A DNA stretch of 64,000 nt from Pseudomonas putida W15Oct28 (GCF_000708715.2 NZ_JENB01000012.1:1-64000), one strand, 5' to 3'; shown: positions 46,780 through 54,878, numbered from the stretch's first letter. Numbers and translations: made by a program. The notes: generated from the sequence alone by a model not told the origin.

Positions 46780-47445
46780 TCAGAGCACCCGGCTTTCGAA
46801 GCGGCTGACGCCCGGCAGCTCCAGCACCAGCTCATCACCAACATTGAACGGCCCCACGCCCGCCGGGGTGCCGGTGAGGATCACATCCCCCGCCTGCAGC
46901 GAGAACTGCGCCGCCATGTACTGGATCATCGGCACGATGGGGTTCAGCATCATCGCGCTGTTGCCGTCCTGGCGCACTTCGCCGTTGACGGTCAGGCGCA
47001 GCGGGATGTCGGTCACGTCCTCGAAGCTGGCAGCGGAGACGAACGGCGGCAGTACGCAAGCACCGTCAAAACACTTGGCCAGCTCCCACGGCAGGCCCTT
47101 CTCTTTCAGCTTGGCCTGCACATCACGCAGGGTCAGGTCCAACGCCGGGGCGTAACCGGAAATGGCGTCCAGCACCTCTTCCTCGCTCGGATGGGTCGAC
47201 AGCGGCTTGCCCAGCAGCACGGCAATTTCAGCCTCGTAGTGCACCGAACCACGCTCGGCCGGGATCTTGAAGCCGCCCTCGGCCGGCACCACGCAGCTGC
47301 CCGGCTTGATGAACAGCAGCGGTTCGGTGGGGATCGGGTTGTCCAGCTCCTTGGCATGCTCGGCATAGTTACGGCCAATACACACCACTTTGCCCAGCGG
47401 GAAGTGAATGCGCGTGCCGTCTACGTACTGGTGCTGGTAACTCAT
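46780..47445 (-). CDS. Fumarylacetoacetate hydrolase family protein
   Basis: This 221-residue FAH-fold enzyme has VVCIGRNYAEHAKEL, the metal-binding HYEAEIAVLLGK (E-x-E-type ligands), DLTLRDVQ and the closing VILTGTPAGVGPFNVGDE. Short FAH members of this size include acylpyruvases and oxaloacetate decarboxylases (FAHD1-like), which fits better than true fumarylacetoacetase. It is 25 bases downstream of the D-2-hydroxyglutarate dehydrogenase gene on the same strand, so it may be cotranscribed and act on a related keto acid. Confidence 0.85.
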   Translation of the reverse strand: MSYQHQYVDGTRIHFPLGKVVCIGRNYAEHAKELDNPIPTEPLLFIKPGSCVVPAEGGFKIPAERGSVHYEAEIAVLLGKPLSTHPSEEEVLDAISGYAPALDLTLRDVQAKLKEKGLPWELAKCFDGACVLPPFVSAASFEDVTDIPLRLTVNGEVRQDGNSAMMLNPIVPMIQYMAAQFSLQAGDVILTGTPAGVGPFNVGDELVLELPGVSRFESRVL

Positions 47446-47470
47446 GGCCGACTCCTCTGGATACTGCTTT

Positions 47471-48868
47471 TTATTCAGGTGCGAAGATCTTACCCGGATT
47501 CATGATGCCGCTAGGGTCGAAGACGGCCTTTATTGCCTTCATGCAGGCGATTTCTTCAGGCGAGCGGCTGTAGCCTAAATAGTCGCGCTTGGTCATGCCC
47601 ACGCCGTGCTCGGCCGAGATCGAGCCGTTGTAGTGCTTGACGATATCGAACACCCACTTGTTGACCTTGGTGCACGAGGCAAAGAAGTCGTCCTTGCTCA
47701 TGTGTTCGGGTTTGAGGATGTTCAGGTGCAGGTTGCCGTCGCCGATGTGGCCGTACCACACGACTTCGTAATCCGGGTAGTGCTCTGCGACGATGGTGTC
47801 GATATCACGCAGGAACGCGGGCACTTTCGACACTGTGACCGAAATGTCGTTCTTGTAAGGCGTCCAGTGCGAGATGGTTTCCGACAGGTACTCGCGCAGC
47901 TTCCACAGGTTTTTAAGCTGGGTGTCGCTCTGGCTCATCACCCCGTCCAGCACCCAGCCCTGCTCGACACAGTGCTCGAAGGTGGCCAACGCTTCGTTGG
48001 CGACCTCTTCAGTACTGGCCTCGAACTCCAGCAGTGCATAGAACGGGCAGTCGGTATCGAACGGCGCCGGCACATCACCGCGTGCAAGGATCTTGGCCAG
48101 GCCTTTATCGGAAAAGAACTCGAAGGCGGTCAGGTCCAGCTTGCCTTGGAAGGCGTGCAATACCGGCATGATCGAGTCGAAGTCCGGCGTGCCCAGCACC
48201 ATGGCGGTGAGGTTGCGCGGGGCACGGTCCAGGCGCATGGTGGCCTCGACCACGAAGCCCAGCGTGCCTTCGGCGCCAATGAACAGCTGGCGCAGGTCAT
48301 AGCCGGTGGCGTTCTTGATCAGGTCCTTGTTCAGTTCCAGCAACTCGCCCTTGCCGGTGACCACTTTCAGCCCGGCCACCCAGTTGCGGGTCATGCCGTA
48401 GCGAATCACCTTGATGCCGCCAGCGTTGGTGCCGATGTTGCCGCCAATCTGGCTGGAGCCGCTGGAAGCGAAGTCCACCGGGTAATACAGGCCCTGCTCT
48501 TCGGCGTAGGTTTGCAGTTGGCGAGTGATAACCCCCGGCTGGCAGACCACGGTGCGATCGAAAGCATTGAAGCCGAGAATCTGGTTCATGTAGTCGAAGG
48601 AAACGACCACCTCGCCATTGGCCGCCACGGCGCCGGCAGAAAGCCCGGTGCGCCCGCCAGACGGCACCAGCGCCACCTTGTGCGCATTGGCCCAGCGCAC
48701 AATGGCCTGCACCTGTTCTACGGTCTTGGGGAAGACGATGGCACTGGGTGCCGGCGGGTAATGCTTGGTCCAATCCTTGCCATACGCTTCGAGGGAAGCC
48801 GCGTCGGTCAGGACCTTGCCAGGGTCGACAAGGGTCATCAGTTCTTCAATAACAGCGGGGTGGGTCAT
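47471..48868 (-). CDS. FAD-dependent D-2-hydroxyglutarate dehydrogenase (FAD-binding oxidase/GlcD-like)
   Basis: This 465-residue FAD_binding_4 enzyme has VPSGGRTGLSAGAV and IGGNIGTNAGGIKVIRYGMT for FAD, and WYGHIGDGNLHLN and EHGVGMTKRDYL at the C-terminal active site. In P. stutzeri the enzyme encoded next to serA oxidises D-2-hydroxyglutarate made by SerA back to 2-ketoglutarate, pulling serine synthesis forward. The divergent placement with serA here fits that role. The ATG at 48868 (MTHPAVIEEL) is favoured; an in-frame ATG at 48892 adds eight residues. Confidence 0.87.
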   Translation of the reverse strand: MTHPAVIEELMTLVDPGKVLTDAASLEAYGKDWTKHYPPAPSAIVFPKTVEQVQAIVRWANAHKVALVPSGGRTGLSAGAVAANGEVVVSFDYMNQILGFNAFDRTVVCQPGVITRQLQTYAEEQGLYYPVDFASSGSSQIGGNIGTNAGGIKVIRYGMTRNWVAGLKVVTGKGELLELNKDLIKNATGYDLRQLFIGAEGTLGFVVEATMRLDRAPRNLTAMVLGTPDFDSIMPVLHAFQGKLDLTAFEFFSDKGLAKILARGDVPAPFDTDCPFYALLEFEASTEEVANEALATFEHCVEQGWVLDGVMSQSDTQLKNLWKLREYLSETISHWTPYKNDISVTVSKVPAFLRDIDTIVAEHYPDYEVVWYGHIGDGNLHLNILKPEHMSKDDFFASCTKVNKWVFDIVKHYNGSISAEHGVGMTKRDYLGYSRSPEEIACMKAIKAVFDPSGIMNPGKIFAPE

Positions 48869-48943
48869 CGCTGGAACTCTCGACTTATTCATAGTCACCC
48901 TGAGCACTCTTCACCTGTCGGGATAAGCTCAGATTGTGTCGCG

Positions 48944-48955
48944 TATGCTAGCATA
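48944..48955. promoter_or_regulatory. Perfect 12-base palindrome between D2HGDH gene and serA
   Basis: TATGCTAGCATA lies in the 171-base divergent gap. A symmetric site midway between coupled metabolic genes is a plausible operator. The regulator is not identifiable from sequence. Confidence 0.3.
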
Positions 48956-49039
48956 GCCCTCCCGCTGTTCATGCTAAGGCTGCCCTTCGCGCCTGGCATC
49001 ACCCTCGCCATTTTTTCTCCGGGATACAGGTTTACGCAG

Positions 49040-50269
49040 ATGAGCAAGACTTCTCTCGACAAGAGCAAGATCCGGTTCCTTCTTCTTGAAGGTGTGCACC
49101 AGAACGCGGTCGATACCCTCAAGTCCGCCGGCTACACCAACATCGAATACCTCACTGGTTCGTTGCCGGAAGCCGAGCTGAAGGAAAAGATCGCCGATGC
49201 CCACTTCATCGGCATCCGTTCGCGCACCCAGCTCACCGAAGAGATCTTCGACTGCGCCAAGAAACTGGTCGCTGTTGGCTGCTTCTGCATCGGCACCAAC
49301 CAGGTTGACCTGCAGGCTGCCCGCGAGCGCGGTATCGCCGTGTTCAACGCACCGTACTCCAACACCCGTTCGGTGGCCGAGCTGGTGCTGGCCGAGGCCA
49401 TCCTGCTGCTGCGCGGCATCCCTGAGAAGAACGCATCCTGCCACCGTGGCGGCTGGATCAAGAGCGCGGCCAACTCGTTCGAAATCCGCGGCAAGAAACT
49501 GGGCATCGTCGGCTACGGCTCGATCGGCACCCAGCTGTCGGTACTGGCCGAAAACCTGGGCATGCAGGTGTACTTCTACGACCCACTGACCAAGCTGCCA
49601 CTGGGCAACGCCGTGCAGGTCACCAGCCTGAACGAGCTGCTGGGCCTGGCCGACATCGTCTCGCTGCACGTGCCTGAGCTGCCGTCCACCCAGTGGATGA
49701 TCGGCGAGAAGGAAATCCGCGCGATGAAGAAGGGCGCGATCCTGATCAACGCCGCCCGTGGCACCGTGGTCGAGCTGGACCACCTGGCCGCCGCCATCAA
49801 GGACAAGCACCTGATCGGCGCCGCCATCGACGTGTTCCCGGTAGAGCCGCGCTCCAACGACGAAGAGTTCGAAAGCCCGCTGCGTGGCCTGGACAACGTG
49901 ATCCTGACCCCGCACATCGGCGGCTCCACCGCCGAAGCCCAGGCCAACATCGGCCTGGAAGTGGCCGAGAAGCTGGTCAAGTACAGCGACAACGGTACTT
50001 CGGTGTCCTCGGTCAACTTCCCGGAAGTGGCCCTGCCGGCCCACCCAGGCAAGCACCGTCTGCTGCACATCCACGAAAACATCCCAGGCGTGCTCAGCGA
50101 GATCAACAAGGTCTTCGCCGAGAACGGCATCAACATCTCCGGTCAGTTCCTGCAGACCAACGAGAAAGTCGGTTACGTGGTGATCGACGTCGACGCCGAG
50201 TACTCGGACCTGGCGCAAGAGAAACTGCAACAGGTCAAGGGCACCATCCGTTCCCGCGTCCTGTTCTAA
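49040..50269 (+). CDS. serA: D-3-phosphoglycerate dehydrogenase SerA
   Basis: SerA oxidises 3-phosphoglycerate in the first step of serine synthesis and, in studied Pseudomonas, also reduces 2-ketoglutarate to D-2-hydroxyglutarate. The 409-residue protein has the NAD motif LGIVGYGSIGTQLS, the catalytic Arg in INAARGTVVE, the catalytic His in LTPHIGGSTAEAQ and a C-terminal ACT domain (about 335-409: HENIPGVLSEINKVFAENGIN) for serine feedback. The ATG at 49040 fits the family. A terminator follows 22 bases after the stop. Confidence 0.97.
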   Translation: MSKTSLDKSKIRFLLLEGVHQNAVDTLKSAGYTNIEYLTGSLPEAELKEKIADAHFIGIRSRTQLTEEIFDCAKKLVAVGCFCIGTNQVDLQAARERGIAVFNAPYSNTRSVAELVLAEAILLLRGIPEKNASCHRGGWIKSAANSFEIRGKKLGIVGYGSIGTQLSVLAENLGMQVYFYDPLTKLPLGNAVQVTSLNELLGLADIVSLHVPELPSTQWMIGEKEIRAMKKGAILINAARGTVVELDHLAAAIKDKHLIGAAIDVFPVEPRSNDEEFESPLRGLDNVILTPHIGGSTAEAQANIGLEVAEKLVKYSDNGTSVSSVNFPEVALPAHPGKHRLLHIHENIPGVLSEINKVFAENGINISGQFLQTNEKVGYVVIDVDAEYSDLAQEKLQQVKGTIRSRVLF

Positions 50270-50290
50270 GTTTGCTTGCAGCATGAAAAA

Positions 50291-50319
50291 GGGAGGCCCT
50301 GGTGGCCTCCCTTTTTTTT
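50291..50319 (+). terminator. Rho-independent terminator of serA
   Basis: GGGAGGCC (50291-50298) pairs with GGCCTCCC (50304-50311), followed by eight T (50312-50319). Confidence 0.92.
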
Positions 50320-50341
50320 GCCTGTGAAATTGGCGTCGCCT

Positions 50342-50429
50342 GCCTCGCGGGCTTGCCCGCTCCCACAGGGACCCCACAAGCCTGAAACCTACGGTGATCC
50401 TGTGGGAGCGGGCATGCCCGCGAAGGGCC
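50342..50429. repeat. REPIN between serA and the DUF4399 gene
   Basis: GCCTCGCGGGCTTGCCCGC and GCGGGCATGCCCGCGAAGGGCC are inverted around about 31 bases. The flanking genes are convergent. Confidence 0.82.
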
Positions 50430-50435
50430 CGGCGC

Positions 50436-50912
50436 TTATTTCACTTCGACAGTGATCTTCTTCGACTCTACGCTCGGCTTGAACGGCACGTGATACTGGT
50501 CACCCAGGATCAGTTGCAGGGTGTGCTTGCCCGGCGTCAGGGTGATGCTGGTTTCGGTCTGCGCCTTGCCGAAGTGCAGCACCTGCGGGCCCGCCGGCAG
50601 TGCGGTGCCAGCTTCTGGCATCAGGCTGGTCGGCAGCGGCATGTCGGCCACGGGTTCTTTATCCACATCCACCAGCAGGTGGTGGTGCCCGGTGTGCGGG
50701 GTCTGGTCACCCGCTGGCTTGAGCGCCATACCCTCGATGCCGAACTTGACGGTGAAGGTCTTGTCGACCGTTGCGCCATCGGCGGGGGAAACGATGAAGA
50801 CCTTGGCATCCTTGGGCGGCTCCTGGCTCTTCAGGGCGTCCGCAGCACTGGCGAAAACCGACGCTCCCATCAGCAGACCGGCAACGGCAGCACGCGAAAA
50901 TAGGCTGTTCAT
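50436..50912 (-). CDS. DUF4399 periplasmic protein
   Basis: This 158-residue protein has a cleavable signal peptide (LFSRAAVAGLLMGASVFASA) and one DUF4399 beta-sandwich (KVFIVSPADGATVDKTFTVKFGIEGM, HTGHHHLLVD, GKHTLQLILGDQYHVPF). The HTGHHH cluster could bind metal. Such proteins are often described as ATPase-associated or rod-shape-associated in error; function is unknown. AGGAG lies 6 bases before the start. Confidence 0.85.
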   Translation of the reverse strand: MNSLFSRAAVAGLLMGASVFASAADALKSQEPPKDAKVFIVSPADGATVDKTFTVKFGIEGMALKPAGDQTPHTGHHHLLVDVDKEPVADMPLPTSLMPEAGTALPAGPQVLHFGKAQTETSITLTPGKHTLQLILGDQYHVPFKPSVESKKITVEVK

Positions 50913-51074
50913 TCACTTCTCCTGTGATTCACTTATTGACCGCAGCCTGTCATCCAGCGGCGGCGGTAGTTCACCTTAGTTGAAATATTCGCCAAGGTGT
51001 TCCCATTGTCTGACAGAAATATTTCAGTCAGGGTTAAACAATGCCGAGGCTTCAAGGTCATAGGCTGCGCTCGA

Positions 51075-51098
51075 TCACGGCGAGGAAGAAAGCCGTGA
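51075..51098 (+). promoter_or_regulatory. Leader hairpin exposing AGGA ahead of the mini binding protein
   Basis: TCACGGC (51075-51081) pairs with GCCGTGA (51092-51098) around GAGGAAGAAA. An AGGA in a hairpin loop about 50 bases before the start resembles a CsrA/RsmA site. This is an inference from shape only; the transcript start is unknown. Confidence 0.3.
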
Positions 51099-51135
51099 CG
51101 AAAGTTATTCATCTGCTAAAAGAAAAGGGGCATTC

Positions 51136-51624
51136 ATGCGTTCGACCATAGGGGTACTGCTGGCAGTACTGATCAGTCCATTGGCCCAGGCGGAGCTGAT
51201 AGACGAAATCGCCGACCGGGGCGAACTGCGCATTGCCGTACAGGCCGACAATTCGCCGTACGCTTTCAAACAAGATGACCACCTGACGGGTTTCGACATC
51301 GAATTTGGCCAGGATCTGGCCAGGGAACTGGACTTGCGCGCCGAGTTCGTCGAGGCCCCGGCTGCCGAAGTGTTAAGCGGTGTCGAAAGTGGCAAATATG
51401 ACGTCGCACTCACGCCATCAAGTGATGCGCCCAAGGGCGACGGCCCGCTCGATGTGAGCCTGCCGTTTGGCGAGAAGAAGCTGGTGATCCCGTTCCAGAA
51501 GGACAACCCGGCGTTCGAAAGTGCGGTGAACAATGCGCTGCAGCGCTTGAAAGACAGCGGGCGCACGGCCGAGCTTGAGCAGAAGTGGTTCAAGGGTGTG
51601 CAGGAGACTGCGGCCGGGCAGTAA
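51136..51624 (+). CDS. Single-lobe solute-binding-like protein (SBP_bac_3 with one lobe missing)
   Basis: This is a secreted protein of 162 residues with a signal peptide (STIGVLLAVLISPLAQA). The first part matches lobe 1 of polar amino-acid binding proteins (GELRIAVQADNSPYAFK, TGFDIEFGQDLARELDLRAEFV, SGVESGKYDVALTP). The last part matches the end of the family (PFQKDNPAFESAVNNALQRL, AELEQKWFKG). The roughly 90-residue lobe 2 that should lie between them is missing, with the frame intact. A lone lobe cannot close on a ligand in the usual way. The role is unknown. GGGG lies before the ATG. Confidence 0.82.
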   Translation: MRSTIGVLLAVLISPLAQAELIDEIADRGELRIAVQADNSPYAFKQDDHLTGFDIEFGQDLARELDLRAEFVEAPAAEVLSGVESGKYDVALTPSSDAPKGDGPLDVSLPFGEKKLVIPFQKDNPAFESAVNNALQRLKDSGRTAELEQKWFKGVQETAAGQ

Positions 51625-51643
51625 GGTTTTTATTGCCTGTACC

Positions 51644-51736
51644 GGCCTCTTCGCGGGCACGCCCGCTCCCACAGGTCAATCACAGGCCCAGGGCGGGTGC
51701 TATCCCTGTGGGAGCGGGCGTGCCCGCGAAAGGGCC
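51644..51736. repeat. REPIN after the mini binding protein
   Basis: GGCCTCTTCGCGGGCACGCCC and GGGCGTGCCCGCGAAAGGGCC are inverted around a 31-base spacer, between convergent genes. Confidence 0.85.
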
Positions 51737-51745
51737 GGTACAGGC

Positions 51746-52249
51746 TTAAGCAGAAAGCCCAGCCAGCACAGCCTGCGCTTGCGCCAGCTCCAGCTCGCTG
51801 AACACCTGCACCCCCGCCCGCCGCAACAGCGCCGTGGTCACCCCTTCCCCTGCCACCTTCACCCCACTGAACGTGCCGTCATAGGTCAACCGGTTGCCAC
51901 ACGAGGGGCTGCCAGACTTCAGCACTGCCACGCGAATGCCATGCCGACGTACCAACTCCAGCGCCAGCTGCGCCCCGGCCAGAAACGCGGCACTGACATC
52001 TTCGCCCGTCACCGTCAGCACCTGCGCGCTGCCATCGAGCACTGCACCGCCCTGCCCGCCCGGGATCTCCGCGGGCGGGCGCGGGGTCGGCAAGCCACCG
52101 GCTACCTCCGGGCACAACGGCACCACGCGCCCTTCGGCCTGCCACTGCTGCAACAGGTCGGGATGCCCGCTGGCCCGGCCGTCATAGCGCACCGGCTGCC
52201 CCAGCAGGCAGGCGCTGACCAGCACCTTGGGCAAATCAGAACGGGTCAT
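51746..52249 (-). CDS. DUF523 family protein
   Basis: This 167-residue protein matches DUF523: KVLVSACLLGQPVRYDG at the start, VVPLCPEVAGGLPTPRPPAEI in the middle and VAVLKSGSPSCGNRLTYDGTF later. The conserved cysteines (near 13, 46 and 117) suggest a metal or iron-sulfur site; the family overlaps with 2-thiouracil desulfurase (TudS)-like proteins. The ATG at 52249 is preferred to a GTG two codons upstream. Its start overlaps the end of the oxygenase gene by 14 bases, so the two are translationally coupled. Confidence 0.85.
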   Translation of the reverse strand: MTRSDLPKVLVSACLLGQPVRYDGRASGHPDLLQQWQAEGRVVPLCPEVAGGLPTPRPPAEIPGGQGGAVLDGSAQVLTVTGEDVSAAFLAGAQLALELVRRHGIRVAVLKSGSPSCGNRLTYDGTFSGVKVAGEGVTTALLRRAGVQVFSELELAQAQAVLAGLSA

Positions 52250-52859
52250 TGCCACGGCGCCTGAACCAACCGGTCAACGACAGCCGCTCACGGCCGGCCG
52301 GCAGCACTTCGTGGGGCACTTCACCCGACAGAAACACCACCAGGCAGCCCGCCACAGGCTCGACGTCAAGCTCCACGTCGTCTGCCAGGAACATGCGCAA
52401 CTGGCCACCGTCCTGCGGCTGCCAGCCTTCATTCAGATACAGCACGGCCGAGACCATGCGCCGGTCATCGTCGCGAAAGCGGTCCAGGTGCCGGCGATAG
52501 AACGCCCCCGGTGGGTACAGGGCAAAATGGCATTCAAAGTCTTCCAGGCCCAGGAACAGGCCCTGGTTGATGGCCAGGCGCAGCTGGTCCATGGCCGACA
52601 GGTACTGGTCGCAGGCCTCGGCCTGCCCCGGATCGATCCACTGGATCTGGTCGCCGCGAATGGCTTCGCGCACCTCCTGGGTAACACCGCGCCCAACCCC
52701 CGCAGGGTTGAGTTCGCCCTCGGCATCACGCCGCCGGCATTCGGCCGCCAGCGCGCGCACCAGTTCGCCAGGCAAAAAGAGCGCCTGCCGGGACCAGCCA
52801 TGGGTGGCCAGATCGTCGACGACGGCCGCAAGCATCGGGTGTTCAGGGGAGATGTGCAT
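52236..52859 (-). CDS. SM-20-like 2-oxoglutarate/Fe(II) oxygenase
   Basis: This 207-residue member of the 2OG-Fe(II) oxygenase superfamily resembles EGLN/SM-20 prolyl hydroxylases. The iron triad is H124-x-D126 (FYRRHLDRF) and H183 (EVPHEVL), and 2-oxoglutarate is probably held by R192 (RERLSLTGWF). The substrate is unknown; a protein (prolyl) substrate is possible. The start MHISPEHP at 52859 fits the family; an ATG at 52868 has GGAT upstream and adds three residues. It overlaps the DUF523 gene by 14 bases. Confidence 0.85.
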   Translation of the reverse strand: MHISPEHPMLAAVVDDLATHGWSRQALFLPGELVRALAAECRRRDAEGELNPAGVGRGVTQEVREAIRGDQIQWIDPGQAEACDQYLSAMDQLRLAINQGLFLGLEDFECHFALYPPGAFYRRHLDRFRDDDRRMVSAVLYLNEGWQPQDGGQLRMFLADDVELDVEPVAGCLVVFLSGEVPHEVLPAGRERLSLTGWFRRRGNDPF

Positions 52860-52981
52860 GGCGCGCATCATATCCATTAGCCATGCCGGCGCACAGCGCC
52901 ACTTGGCCGAGAAACACGCGGATAACTCGACAAACCGGCGCCGGGCCAAGGACAATAGCCACCTGCCGACAGGAGTCCTGA

Positions 52982-53734
52982 ATGCGCCGTCTGTTTTCCC
53001 TGATTCTGCTGATGATCTGCACCATGCCTGTCTGGGCAGACAACCTGGATCAACTGTACAAGGCCGCCGGCTGGCCCGACCAGCGCGCCCACTTCAACGA
53101 TGCCCTGAGCGCCGCCCAGGAACGCTATCGCAACAGTTTGCCACCCGCCGTGTACCAGGCGCTGGTCAACAACAGCAACCAGCGCTTCCAGGCCCAGGCG
53201 GTGGACCGTCGTGCCCAGGCGCAACTGCGCGCCACCTTGGCCAACCCCTCGCCGGCCCTGGCCTTCTTCCAGTCGCCGCTGGGGCGCAAGGTGGTGGCCG
53301 CGGAGCTCAAGGCCACCCGCAAGGACGAGCTGGCCAAGCATGCCAAAGGCCTGCCGAAGGTCCAGGCCAGCGACGACCGCCTGCTGGTCATCGGCCACCT
53401 TGCCCAGGCCCTGCCAGCGCGTGAAGCCGGCGCCGAAGTCAGCCTGGCCATTGCCGGCGTGGCCGCCGACAGCCTCAGTTCGATGATCCCCGGCCTGTTC
53501 GGCGGTGGCCAGGCCCAAGGCCTGCTCGACGGCCAGCGTCAGCGTCTGATGAGCCAGATCGGCGAAGACCTCAACAACACCCTGCTGTACGTCTACCGCG
53601 AGCTGTCTGACGCCGAGCTGGAAGAGTTCGCCACCTTTGCCGAGTCACCCGACGGCAAGGCCTACTACCAGGCGGCCCTGGCCGCTGTCCGCGCGGGCCT
53701 GGCGGTTGGCCAGAGCACCAACGACCTGAAGTGA
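52982..53734 (+). CDS. DUF2059-like secreted protein
   Basis: This 250-residue protein has a signal peptide (RRLFSLILLMICTMPVWA) and an all-helical mature part. FATFAESPDGKAYYQAALAAVRAGL near the end and ALAFFQSPLGRKVVAAE in the middle are two copies of a DUF2059-like helical repeat. Function is unknown. AGGAG lies 7 bases before the ATG. It ends base to base against the convergent lipase-like gene (TGATCA at 53732-53737 contains both stops). Confidence 0.8.
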   Translation: MRRLFSLILLMICTMPVWADNLDQLYKAAGWPDQRAHFNDALSAAQERYRNSLPPAVYQALVNNSNQRFQAQAVDRRAQAQLRATLANPSPALAFFQSPLGRKVVAAELKATRKDELAKHAKGLPKVQASDDRLLVIGHLAQALPAREAGAEVSLAIAGVAADSLSSMIPGLFGGGQAQGLLDGQRQRLMSQIGEDLNNTLLYVYRELSDAELEEFATFAESPDGKAYYQAALAAVRAGLAVGQSTNDLK

Positions 53735-54661
53735 TCAGCCCAGGCGCTGGTCGATGAAGTCGAAGTAGCGCTGGCGAATGCCCGGCAGCTCGTTGGCCAG
53801 GTGGTGACGGGCCTCGGGCAGCATCAGTATTTGCGGCTCGGCAAACTTGGCCTTGAGCACTTCGAGGTTGTAGGGCCAGTCCACCGTGCCATCGGCCTCC
53901 CCCTGCACGATCAACGGCCGCCGCGAGCTGCGCGGCGCGGCCTCGATGCGTTTGACCCAGGCGATCAATGCACCCACCCAGGCGGTGGGCAGACGACGCG
54001 GTTGCAGCGGGTCGGCCTCCAGAAACGGCAGGAAGGCCGGGTCGTTGGTGTTCTCGCTGAAGCGCCGTTCAATGCCGTTGACGAAATGCCGTAGCACCCG
54101 GTAGCTGAACTTCGACCAACGCCAGGAACACGGCCGCACCAGCGGTGCCAACAGGATGACCTGGCCATCGATGGGGCTGCGCGCGCCTTGGTGCAGCAAG
54201 TGATCCACCGCGATGGCGCCGCCCGTGCTCTGCCCGCACAGGTGCCACGGGCGCGGCAGTTGCAGCGTGCGCACCTGTTCGAACAGCGCCTCCAGCACCT
54301 GCTGGTACACCGCGAAATCACTGATGCTGGCCCGCTCGCCGCTGGACAGGCCGTGGCCTGGCAGGTCGCAGCTGATCACGGCGAAACCCTGCTTGAGTGC
54401 CCATTCGATCACATGCCGATAGAGGCCCATATGGTCGTAATAACCGTGCAACAGGAACAACGTCCCGGTGGGCTGCTCGGGTAACCATGCCTGCCCGACC
54501 AGGTCGAACCCTGCCGCCTGGAAGCCGCCCAGCCAGGTTTGTACCGGCAAGTTCAGGCCGTAGAAGCGCTGGTAGTCCTGCGCCTCGACCGACAACGGCT
54601 GGCGAGCGGTCAACGGCAAAAGGCTGTGGCGCAGGTGGTCGGGGTGAAAAGCAGCGGGCAT
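53735..54661 (-). CDS. Serine aminopeptidase S33 / monoacylglycerol-lipase-like alpha/beta hydrolase
   Basis: This 308-residue hydrolase has the HGYYDHMGLYRHVIEWAL oxyanion segment, the CDLPGHGLSSGER motif and the nucleophile elbow HLCGQSTGGAIA. The triad acid lies in QGEADGTVDWPYN and the His in LPEARHHLANE. The architecture is that of Hydrolase_4 lipases/lysophospholipases. No signal peptide is seen. The ATG at 54661 has GGAT 8 bases upstream; longer starts exist at 54670 and 54676. The substrate is probably a monoacyl lipid by family. Confidence 0.84.
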   Translation of the reverse strand: MPAAFHPDHLRHSLLPLTARQPLSVEAQDYQRFYGLNLPVQTWLGGFQAAGFDLVGQAWLPEQPTGTLFLLHGYYDHMGLYRHVIEWALKQGFAVISCDLPGHGLSSGERASISDFAVYQQVLEALFEQVRTLQLPRPWHLCGQSTGGAIAVDHLLHQGARSPIDGQVILLAPLVRPCSWRWSKFSYRVLRHFVNGIERRFSENTNDPAFLPFLEADPLQPRRLPTAWVGALIAWVKRIEAAPRSSRRPLIVQGEADGTVDWPYNLEVLKAKFAEPQILMLPEARHHLANELPGIRQRYFDFIDQRLG

Positions 54662-54772
54662 CGAGCACATCCACATTGATGCAATGTATTGATCTGGAAT
54701 CTTCAGCTCTGGCCGGCGTCATGGCAAGCTTGCTCACCTCGAACAACCAGCATCGCTCCCTTTGTAGGAGCG

Positions 54773-54878
54773 GCCTTGTGTCGCGATAGGGGTGCGAAGC
54801 GCCCCCGGGATTTGTGCATCACGCTGATAATGCCGGGGCCGCTTTGCGGCCCTATCGCGACACAAGGCCGCTCCTACA
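54773..54878. repeat. REP-type inverted repeat, GGAGCGGCC class, in a divergent promoter
   Basis: TGTAGGAGCGGCCTTGTGTC faces GACACAAGGCCGCTCCTACA, with GCGAAGCGCCCC and GGCCGCTTTGCGGCC hairpins inside. It ends 18 bases before the thioredoxin-like gene start. Confidence 0.82.

Noticed and set aside
47606-49039. In-frame upstream extension of serA (887 codons in total)
   Set aside because: The extension is antisense to the D-2-hydroxyglutarate dehydrogenase; SerA homology begins at 49040.
25787-51736. CRISPR array from the repeated palindromes
   Set aside because: The repeats are single inverted doublets kilobases apart, not direct repeats with spacers, and no cas gene is present.
53732-53737. 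TGATCA at the 53.7 kb gene junction as a regulatory palindrome
   Set aside because: It is simply the two abutting stop codons of convergent genes.
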